NCBI RefSeq assembly: GCF_001650025.1
Contig: NZ_LVVY01000063.1
Coordinates: forward strand, 47,100 to 111,099
Source of the DNA: Devosia elaeis
GTDB lineage: Bacteria > Pseudomonadota > Alphaproteobacteria > Rhizobiales > Devosiaceae
Length of the DNA stretch: 64,000 bases
Reading direction: 5' to 3'
This document shows, piece after piece, positions 56,676 to 64,000 of the stretch. The notes beneath the pieces are model-generated. The model had not been told where the DNA came from and did not search any database. It worked only from the letters and a program-made list of their open reading frames with translations. A program made the translations under genes and the position numbers. Each line of letters begins with the position of its first letter. The stretch's first letter is position 1.

Positions 56676-58651
56676 GGCCGCAGCTCAACCGCCTCGACAA
56701 GGATCAGGCCGGCAATTTTTCCGGCAGCTTCATCGACCGGAGCCGCCCCTTGCGCTTCCGCCTCGATGGCCGACTGGTCTCGGGCTTTGCCGGCGACAGC
56801 GTGCTGAGCGCCGTCATGGCCTCCGGCATCGACACGCTCGGCACCTATCGGGATGTGCCCATCGCGCTCGGCCCCAGCGCCAATCCGGCCATCCGGCTCG
56901 CCGGGCGGGCCGATGAGCCGCAGCATGCCCTGCCCATGGCCCGTACGCCGGCCATCGCGGGCGCCGAATTCGTCACCTGCGGCATCCGGCGCAGCAATCC
57001 CCTGGCGCGCCTCTTCCTGCCCGGCCGCACGCTGGGGTTGGAACTGGACGAGCCGCATGCGCTCGACCGCCCCTGGCGGCGGCTTGCCGGCACCCCGTCC
57101 GCCTCCAGCGATCTCGTCGTCATCGGCGGCGGCGTCGCCGGCATGGAGGCCGCTCTGACGGCGGCCAGGGCGGGCCTGAGCGTCACCCTGGTCGAGGCCA
57201 GCGCGCAGCTCGGCGGACATTCGGGTCTGTTCGGCACCCAGGAGGGGGAGGACAATCCCGAGACCGACATGGCCCGGCGGCGCGACGCCATCGCGGCGAA
57301 TGATGCGATCACCGCACTCACCCACAGCCATGCCTATGCGGTCCGGCCCGGCCTCGTCCGCATCCATCGCGTCGAGGTAAAGGAGGGCAAGCCGCAGGGC
57401 AGCGTTCTGGATTTGCCGGCACGCCATATCGTCCTTGCCACGGGTGCGCTGGAACGGCTGCCCATTTTCGCCGGCAACCGGCTGCCCGGCGTCATCGGCA
57501 CGAGCGACGCGCATGCTCTGGCCTCGCGCTACGGCGTCTGGCCGGGCGAGGCGGCCATATTGGCCACGGGCAGCAATGTCGCCTATCGGCTGGCCATTCT
57601 CGCCAGCGATGCCGGCATCGCCATTGGCCGCATCCTTGACAGCCGGCCCAATCCGAGCTCGCGGTTCATCGCTTTCAGCCGCGCCTATGGCATGGTGCAG
57701 ACGCCCGGCGCCGCGCCACGATCGGCGGGATTGATCAAGGCCGGCGGCACGCTTTCGGTTCATACCGACCAGGCCGGGACCGAACCCATGCTGACCGGAC
57801 GCCTGCTGGTCTGCGGCGGCTGGCAGCCGGACCTCACTCTCTGGCACCTCGCCGGTGGTCGCAGCCGCTGGCATGGACGACATCACCGGATCGAGGCGGA
57901 AGGCGGCCTCGACGGCATCGCCCTGGCCGGCAGCGCCGCCGGCTATTTCACCCGGCGCGGCTGTATCGAAAGCGGGCAGGATGCCGTCAATGCCCTGCTC
58001 GGGCGGCCTCGCGCCCCGGTGCAGGACCCCGTGATCGACCCGATCCATGAAAGCCCCGATGCGCCCGCCACCATCACCGAGCCGCCGGACGATGCCGCCC
58101 CGGCCTTCCTCGACAGCGGCCGGGAATTCCTGCAAAGGCCGTCGCCCCCGCCCCGATCCTGGACATCGATCTTCCGGCGCCGGCCGCCCCGCAACGGGCT
58201 GGTCGCGCTCTCGGAAGCGCCACAGCCCCTGGCCATCGGCGATGTGGCGGCCGGCGTCGATCTCGGCCTGATCCCGCCCGATGCCGCCGGCATCGTGGCC
58301 CAGGAACGGGTGGCCCTGGTGCCGCTCCTGCCGCCCACAGCGACAATTCCGCCGCCCGAGGACGAGGCTGTGGCCGAGCCGGTGCCGTCCTATCTGGAAG
58401 GGCGCTTCGGCGGGGATGCTGTCCTGGTCCGAATCGTGCCGGCAGAGCCGCGCCGGCTCGAAACCGGCGCTCTCATCTATCGCAATTCCGATGCGGCAAA
58501 CCCGCTCCAGGCGGTCGGCGTCGTCCTGCGCCCCGACGGCGATGCGGCTCTCGCCCTGATGCACCGGCACATATCGCGCGCCGGCCTGCCGGTCAGCGTG
58601 CGCGACCAGGGCCGCGCCATCGCGGCGCGCATCGAAAGTCCGGAGAACTAG
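56672..58651 (+). CDS. Sarcosine oxidase alpha-subunit-like flavoprotein, shortened
   Basis: A 659-residue protein. The N-terminus (IDRSRPLRFRLDGRLVSGFAGDS) matches the ferredoxin-like domain of sarcosine oxidase alpha chains. The FAD Rossmann motif GGGVAG is at residues 152-157, followed by a disulfide-oxidoreductase-type domain to about 460. In SoxA a large folate-binding GcvT-type domain follows, giving ~1000 residues; here only ~190 remain, of which the last ~80 still resemble a GcvT C-terminal barrel. The folate domain thus seems lost. It overlaps its partner by four bases and its stop by four with the convergent gene. Confidence 0.75.
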   Translation: MRPQLNRLDKDQAGNFSGSFIDRSRPLRFRLDGRLVSGFAGDSVLSAVMASGIDTLGTYRDVPIALGPSANPAIRLAGRADEPQHALPMARTPAIAGAEFVTCGIRRSNPLARLFLPGRTLGLELDEPHALDRPWRRLAGTPSASSDLVVIGGGVAGMEAALTAARAGLSVTLVEASAQLGGHSGLFGTQEGEDNPETDMARRRDAIAANDAITALTHSHAYAVRPGLVRIHRVEVKEGKPQGSVLDLPARHIVLATGALERLPIFAGNRLPGVIGTSDAHALASRYGVWPGEAAILATGSNVAYRLAILASDAGIAIGRILDSRPNPSSRFIAFSRAYGMVQTPGAAPRSAGLIKAGGTLSVHTDQAGTEPMLTGRLLVCGGWQPDLTLWHLAGGRSRWHGRHHRIEAEGGLDGIALAGSAAGYFTRRGCIESGQDAVNALLGRPRAPVQDPVIDPIHESPDAPATITEPPDDAAPAFLDSGREFLQRPSPPPRSWTSIFRRRPPRNGLVALSEAPQPLAIGDVAAGVDLGLIPPDAAGIVAQERVALVPLLPPTATIPPPEDEAVAEPVPSYLEGRFGGDAVLVRIVPAEPRRLETGALIYRNSDAANPLQAVGVVLRPDGDAALALMHRHISRAGLPVSVRDQGRAIAARIESPEN

Positions 58652-59865
58652 CCCCGCCGCTCGGCCGCGATGCGGGCGCGCTTGAGCGTTTCGGCGTAGT
58701 CGGCGTTGAAGCGTACTTCGGCCATCTTGATCGCGGCGTCGAGGCGCAGGCCGGTCATCGCGTCGCCCGGCATTCGCCGCAGCTGGTCGAGATTGCGCTG
58801 GATATGCAGTTCCAGGGCCTGGCCCGATTGGCTCCAGGCCTGGTCGAATACCGCGTTGAGCGCCAGCGAATCCCGGCAATCGCGCACGGCGGACAGCAGA
58901 TAGACGCCGCTGATGGCGGCCAGCATGCGGTCGTTGTCGATGCGGTCGGCGCCCTCGCGCGGGCGGCGCATGGCCTGGTTGAGGTCGGTCACCACTTCCT
59001 TGAGGCGCGGCTCGATCCGGTCCGAAACCAGCTTGGTTACCGTGGAGAGCACCTGCGTGGCGCGGCTGCCGCGCTCGAACTCGATATAGCCGGTCAGCGC
59101 CCGCACCAGCCGGTGGAACCGGTCGAGGCCGCGGCAGACCAGGTCGACATCGGCGAAAGGCCCGGCCAATTGCACATGGTGCAGCTGGTTCTGCGCATGC
59201 GCCAGGCAGGCTTCGAGCAACGGCGTGAAGCCGGTGCGCGCCAATGTCGCCTCCTTGGCATTGCCCGAAAGCTTGATGGCGGCGGCGATCAACCGTGTGG
59301 GATTGGCCACCTGCCCCACGGCCGCATGGAAAAACAAGGCGGCCATTTGCGGATCGGACAGCGGTATGGATTGCAGCGCCGCGCCCAGCGCCCCATCATC
59401 GGTGATGGCATTGACCGCCTTGCCGAAGCCCTGCGCCTTGCCGAGCAGCATGCGGGCGCGCAAGGCGGCCAGCACCACATTCAGTTCGTCACGGGCATTG
59501 TCGCGGCCGAATTGCGCGCGGAAGCGGCGCATGGCCTCGTTGTCGGCATCGAAGCCGGCCAGGGCCCGTTTCGCACGGATGAGGATTTCGGCTATGACCG
59601 GCTCCAGATCGGCCGGGCGCAGCGTACCCTGCTCCACCGCGTCGGCGGAAATCAGATCGGGGCAGAGATCGCGCGCGATCCAGGTCCAGGCGGCCATGCC
59701 CCCCTCGCGCACCACTGATCCGGCAAAGGGATAGAGTACCGGCTCATCCACCAGCACCGCATCGATCATGCCGCAGAATGGCCGGCTGATGGCCGCATTC
59801 GGGCGGGCCGGCGCCTTGACGGCGCCGGGAACGGCGGCAGCGATGCTCTGGGCAGAGGGACGCAT
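58648..59865 (-). CDS. Conserved-looking protein of unknown function
   Basis: A 405-residue protein I do not recognise. There is no signal peptide or membrane helix. Prediction by eye is mostly alpha-helical with many Arg, Ala and Leu residues and a basic C-terminus (LKRARIAAERRG). The first ~35 residues are Pro/Ala-rich. Its frame shows normal high-GC codon usage throughout, so it is a real gene. The stop overlaps that of the convergent oxidoreductase gene by four bases. An 8-bp hairpin (59880-59901) lies in its 5' region. Confidence 0.75.
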   Translation of the reverse strand: MRPSAQSIAAAVPGAVKAPARPNAAISRPFCGMIDAVLVDEPVLYPFAGSVVREGGMAAWTWIARDLCPDLISADAVEQGTLRPADLEPVIAEILIRAKRALAGFDADNEAMRRFRAQFGRDNARDELNVVLAALRARMLLGKAQGFGKAVNAITDDGALGAALQSIPLSDPQMAALFFHAAVGQVANPTRLIAAAIKLSGNAKEATLARTGFTPLLEACLAHAQNQLHHVQLAGPFADVDLVCRGLDRFHRLVRALTGYIEFERGSRATQVLSTVTKLVSDRIEPRLKEVVTDLNQAMRRPREGADRIDNDRMLAAISGVYLLSAVRDCRDSLALNAVFDQAWSQSGQALELHIQRNLDQLRRMPGDAMTGLRLDAAIKMAEVRFNADYAETLKRARIAAERRG

Positions 59866-59943
59866 CAGGGCTCATGGGAGGGTGGACGTCGCTGTCCACC
59901 CTATTACCGCCCTGTTAAATAATCCTTTTCGAGGATGACTGGA

Positions 59944-60420
59944 TCAGGCGGTGCCCTGCACCACGTTCCAATTGCCGTTCTGCTCGCGGCAGGCCGTGCC
60001 CTTGCGGACATAATCGGTGCCATTGACTTTCACCGTATGGGTGAAATCGCGGCAATCGAGATTGTTCACGCGCACATAGGGGCCCACGGCCACCGAACCG
60101 GTCGTGCCGCGGTCGCCGGCCCATTGGCGCGGCGCGCCGGGACGGCCGAATTGCAGCGCATAGAACTGGGCGCTGTTGGCCTCGTTGGAATCCTTGGCCG
60201 TCATCAGGGCCAGAGCGGCGGGATCGACGAAGCCATTGGCGATGCTGGTGGTCAGCCGCGCCGTCTGCACGTTCTGCGCCGAGGTCGGCACCATGGGCTG
60301 CACCACGACCGGCTGGGCCTGCACCGGCGCCTGGGACACCTGGGTCGTCGTGGCGGTGCTGGAGCAACCGGCCAGCGCCAGGGCGAAGAGCGGGAGAGCA
60401 AAAAGCGTCGAACGATTCAT
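59944..60420 (-). CDS. Lipoprotein with a 17-kDa-antigen-like C-terminal domain
   Basis: A 158-residue protein with a lipobox ending ALAGC19, so it should be anchored to a membrane. After a Gln/Pro/Val-rich linker, the C-terminal part DCRDFTHTVKVNGTDYVRKGTACREQNGNWNVV matches the terminal unit of 17-kDa surface-antigen-like proteins, with a conserved Cys pair. The start at 60420 has AAGG upstream; an ATG at 60456 would add 12 residues. It lies 62 bases behind feuQ in the same direction and may be read through from it. Confidence 0.85.
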   Translation of the reverse strand: MNRSTLFALPLFALALAGCSSTATTTQVSQAPVQAQPVVVQPMVPTSAQNVQTARLTTSIANGFVDPAALALMTAKDSNEANSAQFYALQFGRPGAPRQWAGDRGTTGSVAVGPYVRVNNLDCRDFTHTVKVNGTDYVRKGTACREQNGNWNVVQGTA

Positions 60421-60481
60421 CTGTTGTGGCCTTATGGGTGCATTCAATGGGTTCATGTTGGCGTATTGCGGCGAAAGTGCG

Positions 60482-61861
60482 TCAACTTCCCGGCATGCGG
60501 GCCGTCCCCCCAAGCCGCGCGGTCGGCAGGCGCAATTCCGCCAGCAGCCCACCCAGCGCCGAACGCTTGAGCTCCAAGCTGCCACCATAGACATCGACCA
60601 GTTCCTTGACGATATCCAGCCCCAGACCGGTTCCGGGCGTTTTCTCGTCCAACCTGACGCCGCGGCGCAACACTTTGTCGACATCCGCCTCGGACAATCC
60701 GGGCCCGTTGTCGTCGATGCGGATCAACAATTGGCTGCCCTTTTCGCCGCGCTCGGCGGACAGCGACACCTCGACCTCGCCCCCGGACCATTTGCAGGCA
60801 TTGTCGAGCAGGTTGCCGGCCATTTCCTCCAGATCCGCCTCGTCGCCGCGGAACCAGGGCAGCGCCTTGCCCCGGGGCTCGAAGGCGATGGCGATGTCGG
60901 GATGGATTTTCCGCATCACCCGCGTCAGGCGCTCCAGGGTCGCGACCGCATCGGTTTTCTTGCCGACCACCGAGGTGCGCGCCGCCAGCCGCGCCCGTTC
61001 GAGATAGGTGGCCACGATATTGCTCATCTTCTCGGTCTCGGCCGAAACCACTTCGGCCAGAGGCCCCTTGCCCGCCCCGGCCTCGTTACGCAGCACGGCG
61101 ATGGGGGTCTTGAGGCCATGGGCCAGGTTGCCCACCTGGCTGCGCGCCCGCTCGATGATCTGGGCATTGGAGCGCAGCAGCTCGTTGACCTCCTCGGCCA
61201 GCGGGGCGATTTCGGTGGGATAGGTGCCCGACACCTCGGCGCTGTCGCCCTCGCGCACCGCCTCCACCGCCTGACTCAGCCGCGCGATCGGTCGCAGCGC
61301 GATACGGGCTATGATGGCGCTCATCACCGCCAGCATGATGCCGACGGCGCCGAGCACGATGAAGGCCTGGCCGCGGAAATCGTCGACCATGGCCAGGATT
61401 TCGGTGAGATTTCCGGCCACGGTGATGCGGTATTCGTCGTCGCCGAGCGAGACGACCCGCTCCACCATGCGCAGCCTGGTGCCGAAGGGATCGTCGATCA
61501 CCTCGGTGCTGCGCCCCAGCGCGTCGGCGGCGGTGCCCACGGCCTGCAGGTCGATGCCGACCACGGATGTGGAGAGATTGACCAGGTTGCCGTTCCCGTC
61601 ATGGATGATCCAGTACCAGCCCGAGCGCGGCCGCTCGAAGCGCGGGTCGGCCAGGGCGATATCGGGGTCCTGCGGATCGCGGGTTTCGAGCAGGGCGCCG
61701 GTCAGGCTTTCGATCTGGAAATCGAGCGTCTGGGTCAGCGTCGTGTCGAGCGCCCGGGAATAGAGGTCGGTGAGCAGGAAGCCGGTGGTCACCAGCGCCA
61801 GCACCAGCCAGCCGGCCGAAAGCCAGAACAGCGAGGCCGCGATCGAACCCTTACGCAGCAT
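60482..61861 (-). CDS. feuQ: FeuQ-type sensor histidine kinase
   Basis: A 459-residue membrane kinase. Helices at ~12-32 and ~166-188 enclose a ~130-residue periplasmic sensor. HisKA has phospho-acceptor H248 in NLAHGLKTPIAVLRNE, and the HATPase has LLDNACKWSG and GTGLGLDIV. The partner regulator matches FeuP closely. In Sinorhizobium FeuPQ responds to osmotic conditions and is needed for cyclic glucan export; in other genera it has been linked to iron. The name is by resemblance of the regulator and by order. Confidence 0.87.
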   Translation of the reverse strand: MLRKGSIAASLFWLSAGWLVLALVTTGFLLTDLYSRALDTTLTQTLDFQIESLTGALLETRDPQDPDIALADPRFERPRSGWYWIIHDGNGNLVNLSTSVVGIDLQAVGTAADALGRSTEVIDDPFGTRLRMVERVVSLGDDEYRITVAGNLTEILAMVDDFRGQAFIVLGAVGIMLAVMSAIIARIALRPIARLSQAVEAVREGDSAEVSGTYPTEIAPLAEEVNELLRSNAQIIERARSQVGNLAHGLKTPIAVLRNEAGAGKGPLAEVVSAETEKMSNIVATYLERARLAARTSVVGKKTDAVATLERLTRVMRKIHPDIAIAFEPRGKALPWFRGDEADLEEMAGNLLDNACKWSGGEVEVSLSAERGEKGSQLLIRIDDNGPGLSEADVDKVLRRGVRLDEKTPGTGLGLDIVKELVDVYGGSLELKRSALGGLLAELRLPTARLGGTARMPGS

Positions 61862-61910
61862 GGGCAGTATCCGGCAAGGCGGCGCGGCATCGGCCGGACG
61901 GTATCAAGGA

Positions 61911-62570
61911 TCAGTCCCCGATGATCTGGTAGCCCAGCCCGCGCACGGTCTGGATGCAGTCGTCCGGCAGCTTCTTGCGCAGCCTGCCGACGAAAACCTC
62001 GATCGTATTGCTGTCGCGGTCGAAATCCTGGTCGTAGAGATGTTCGGTCAGCTCGGTGCGGGAGATGACCTTGCCCTTGTGATGCATGAGATAGCTCAAA
62101 AGGCGCAATTCGTGGCTGGTGAGCTTGATCGCCTGCCCGTCTACCGTCACCTTGCCCGAGCGCGCGTCGAGACGCACCGCGCCGCAGACGATCTCGTTGC
62201 TGGCATGGCCGGCCGCGCGGCGCACCAGGGCCCGCACCCGCGCCAGCACTTCCTCCATATGAAAGGGCTTGGCGACGTAATCGTCGGCGCCGGCATCGAT
62301 CCCCTGGACCTTGTCGCTCCACCGGTCGCGCGCCGTCAGCAGCAGCACCGGCGTGGTCTTGCCGGCGCGCCGCCATTCTTCCAATACGGAGAGCCCATCC
62401 ATCTGCGGCAGGCCGATATCGAGGATGATCGCGTCATAGGGCTCGGTATCGCCCAGGAAATGACCTTCCTCGCCATCGAAGGCGACGTCGACGGCATAGC
62501 CCGCCTCCGTCAGCGCCTCTTTCAGCTGCCGGTTGAGATTGGCATCGTCTTCAACGACCAGAATACGCAT
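61911..62570 (-). CDS. feuP: FeuP-type response regulator
   Basis: A 219-residue OmpR-family regulator: receiver with phospho-acceptor D51 in IILDIGLPQMDG, and winged helix ending QTVRGLGYQI. Stretches such as GEEGHFLGDTEPYDAI and YDQDFDRDSNTIEVFVGRLR are strongly like rhizobial FeuP. It follows the PepSY gene by 24 bases and precedes feuQ by 49. Confidence 0.9.
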   Translation of the reverse strand: MRILVVEDDANLNRQLKEALTEAGYAVDVAFDGEEGHFLGDTEPYDAIILDIGLPQMDGLSVLEEWRRAGKTTPVLLLTARDRWSDKVQGIDAGADDYVAKPFHMEEVLARVRALVRRAAGHASNEIVCGAVRLDARSGKVTVDGQAIKLTSHELRLLSYLMHHKGKVISRTELTEHLYDQDFDRDSNTIEVFVGRLRKKLPDDCIQTVRGLGYQIIGD

Positions 62571-62594
62571 CGCAGCCCCCCGCCAGACGTCTCG

Positions 62595-62894
62595 CTATTG
62601 CGCGCTCAATGTCAGGTTCCGGGCCTGACCGTCCGGCGCGAGCACACCGATAACATATACCAATCTGCCGCCCTGGTCACAGACCTGCACGTTGAGAATT
62701 TCGGCGCCGGGATCGACGCCGCCCGAGGCGAGCACCGCATCGAGCGACATGATCTGTCCGGAAGCGACCGCCTCCTGGATCTGGCGCTTGTCGAGACAGG
62801 CCTGGGCCTGCGCCGAACCGGTGCCGGCAACAGCCAGCGCCAGGGCCAGCGCCAGGGCAATGGAAGCGGAGGGTTTGGGGGCTTTGGTTTTCAT
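62595..62894 (-). CDS. Small periplasmic PepSY-like protein upstream of feuP
   Basis: A 99-residue protein with a signal peptide ending near GSAQAQA and one PepSY-like domain (SLDAVLASGGVDPGAEILNVQVCDQGGRLVYVIGVL). Two Cys residues may form a disulfide. It is the first gene of the operon with feuP and feuQ. In Sinorhizobium a small periplasmic protein, FeuN, encoded just upstream of feuP restrains FeuQ; this protein occupies the same place and could do likewise, an inference from position and size. The ribosome-binding site is weak. Confidence 0.85.
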   Translation of the reverse strand: MKTKAPKPSASIALALALALAVAGTGSAQAQACLDKRQIQEAVASGQIMSLDAVLASGGVDPGAEILNVQVCDQGGRLVYVIGVLAPDGQARNLTLSAQ

Positions 62895-62966
62895 ATCCGG
62901 ATCAATAGCGGTTGCTTGCTGAATGGGACATGAATGAGGCGGGCGCCACATCCTGTCCACAATCGG

Positions 62967-63152
62967 TCATGCCTTGCCGATATCACCCTTGAGCCCGCGG
63001 CGCAGGAAAATGACGGCCAGGGCTTCGAGCATCAGGCTCCCCGCCGAACCGCCATCCAGCGCCGGAAGCTCGATACCCAGGATTTGGGCGAGGCCGGCCA
63101 GCAGCATGATTGCTGCCACGATATAGGTCTTGTAACCGGCAAGGACATGCAT
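62967..63152 (-). other. Possible internally started holin-like peptide (61 codons)
   Basis: Inside and in frame with the muramidase gene, ATG 63152 follows AGGAGA ten bases upstream (63163-63168). It would yield a 61-residue peptide with two hydrophobic helices and a basic end, the size and shape of a small holin. Whether it is made separately is unknown. Confidence 0.35.
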
Positions 63153-63710
63153 GTTCCCGTCTCCTGATGGGATTGTGATCGATTTGGGGGCCACGGCCAG
63201 GGCCGCCGCCCGGATGGAGGCGACGCGGCTGGTCCAGCCGCGCCCGAAGATTGCGAAAGTGGACAGCGCCCTGAGAAAGCCGAGCCGGCGGTCGCAGAGC
63301 GCGTTGATCACCGTTCGCGCATCGGCCCGGGCCGCCGCACCGATGGTCAGCGGCCCGACCAGCCCGTCCGTCACCACGCCCAGCACGGCCTGCAGCGCCT
63401 TCACCGCCCGGTCGGGGCCGGAATTGACCGCATAGTCGAACAGGGCGAGATCGATGCCCGCCGGCAGGTCGCCGGCGCGGCAGAGGTTCCAATAGCCCGC
63501 CTGGTAGATGCGCGCCGCCTCGCTGCGCGTCAGGCTCTGCACCGCGCTCTTGGGCAGGTCCCACCAGGGCGAGACATTGCGCCAGCGCGCCAGTGTCTTG
63601 CGGGTGATCCCCATATTGGTAGCCCCGCCCGGATCGGCGGGATGATCGACATAGCCGCCCTCGTGCCGCAGCACTTCGCTGAGGCAAAGCTCGAACCTGG
63701 TGTCAGCCAT
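62967..63710 (-). CDS. GH108 N-acetylmuramidase with C-terminal membrane tail (GTA-associated)
   Basis: A 247-residue endolysin-like enzyme. The N-terminal domain has RHEGGYVDHPADPGGATNMG with catalytic E17, and RAADARTV-type helices, typical of GH108 muramidases. Residues from about 187 on form two hydrophobic helices (TYIVAAIMLLAGLAQILG and LMLEALAVIFL) reminiscent of a small holin. The start at 63710 has GGGAG six bases upstream and overlaps the stop of the upstream gene by eight bases. Placement directly behind a GTA-type tail gene suggests a role in peptidoglycan cutting for particle release or entry. Confidence 0.88.
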   Translation of the reverse strand: MADTRFELCLSEVLRHEGGYVDHPADPGGATNMGITRKTLARWRNVSPWWDLPKSAVQSLTRSEAARIYQAGYWNLCRAGDLPAGIDLALFDYAVNSGPDRAVKALQAVLGVVTDGLVGPLTIGAAARADARTVINALCDRRLGFLRALSTFAIFGRGWTSRVASIRAAALAVAPKSITIPSGDGNMHVLAGYKTYIVAAIMLLAGLAQILGIELPALDGGSAGSLMLEALAVIFLRRGLKGDIGKA

Positions 63711-64000
63711 TGAATGCTCCCGATAGTGCATGGCCCGGCCCCAGGACCGGGCTCACCTGCGCGATGGTGAAGGTGAAGGCGGTGGCGGGACCGCCGAAAT
63801 CGGCGGCCTGTTCGCCCGCGCCATAAAGGGCGGCGACATTGGCCGTCTCGATGGTCCGCACCGGCGTGCCGCCATCGAAAATGCGCAGGCGCCAGCGTTC
63901 CGGCGCATGCTCCAGCAAGGGTTCCGCCACGCCCCAGCCATCGCCATCGGCGCGGCTGCGGCGGGTCCAGGACAGCGCGATGGCGCCGTCTTCCCGCCGC
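63703..64000 (-). CDS. C-terminal fragment of a GTA host-specificity/tail protein (5' end outside window)
   Basis: The frame is open to the right edge. The ~98 visible residues include ALSWTRRSRADGDGWG and TIETANVAALYGAGEQAADFG followed by VLGPGHAL, which match the end of the large GTA gp15-type (TIM-barrel/host-specificity) tail protein. This places the right edge of the window at the 3' end of a gene transfer agent cluster. The stop overlaps the muramidase start by eight bases. Confidence 0.8.
   Translation of the reverse strand, partial: RREDGAIALSWTRRSRADGDGWGVAEPLLEHAPERWRLRIFDGGTPVRTIETANVAALYGAGEQAADFGGPATAFTFTIAQVSPVLGPGHALSGAFNG

Noticed and set aside
59880..59901. Hairpin with 8-bp stem as terminator of the lipoprotein gene
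   Set aside because: No T-tract on either strand, and it lies within the 5' region of the next gene.

Overview
The window is about 64 kb of GC-rich chromosome (I estimate roughly 65% G+C by eye) from an alphaproteobacterium. It most resembles a Devosia-like member of the Hyphomicrobiales. The grounds are a FeuPQ-type two-component system, the block ccmI-ccmE-ccmF-ccmH / degP / response regulator / kinase / glnE / kinase / pepN, a class II DAHP synthase, an HWE-family histidine kinase, short palindromic intergenic repeats of the rhizobial type, and the tail of a gene transfer agent (GTA) cluster at the right edge. Genes are tightly packed: many pairs overlap by 1-8 bases and several convergent pairs share or abut stop codons. 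I found no tRNA, rRNA, CRISPR array, insertion sequence or integrase.

Layout. 1-10.1 kb: gltX and nadE; a lone receiver protein facing an HWE kinase; then a minus-strand run rpiA, DUF2059, gor and a DAHP synthase. 10.3-14.4 kb: an L,D-transpeptidase, moaA, and a small accessory patch (DUF4160/DUF2442 pair and a serine hydrolase) next to an Lrp-type regulator whose last codons are partly duplicated on the far side of the patch. 14.5-20.4 kb: a membrane histidine kinase with CtrA-like half-sites upstream, a secreted DUF6683-like protein, divergent cobT and cobS, a membrane retropepsin-like protease and an alpha/beta hydrolase. 20.4-27.3 kb: a hydrolase fused to a multi-helix membrane domain, dusA, and a cobalamin-riboswitch operon (36-codon leader ORF, ATPase, binding protein, permease), with a universal stress protein upstream. 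27.5-40.1 kb: FGGY sugar kinase, type II NADH dehydrogenase, DMT transporter, GH2 beta-mannosidase, a GGDEF-EAL protein with a decayed GGDEF site, and two exporter-type ABC half-transporters separated by a 29-codon ORF and palindromic repeats.

40.6-63 kb: pepN, a histidine kinase and glnE; a degP / response regulator / kinase unit with a terminator-like hairpin after degP; the cytochrome c maturation operon; a divergent pair related to sarcosine oxidase; an unrecognised 405-residue protein; a lipoprotein; and a PepSY protein / FeuP / FeuQ operon. 62.9-64 kb: a GH108 muramidase with a membrane tail, and the C-terminus of a GTA host-specificity-type protein running off the edge.

Functional themes are cofactor supply (NAD, molybdopterin, cobalamin, heme attachment), envelope stress and signalling (six histidine kinases), and peptidoglycan or phage-like lysis functions. 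The most interesting items are the riboswitch leader with its overlapping 36-codon ORF, the shrunken sarcosine-oxidase-like pair, the 29-codon ORF with a near-perfect ribosome-binding site, and the muramidase with a possible internal holin start.
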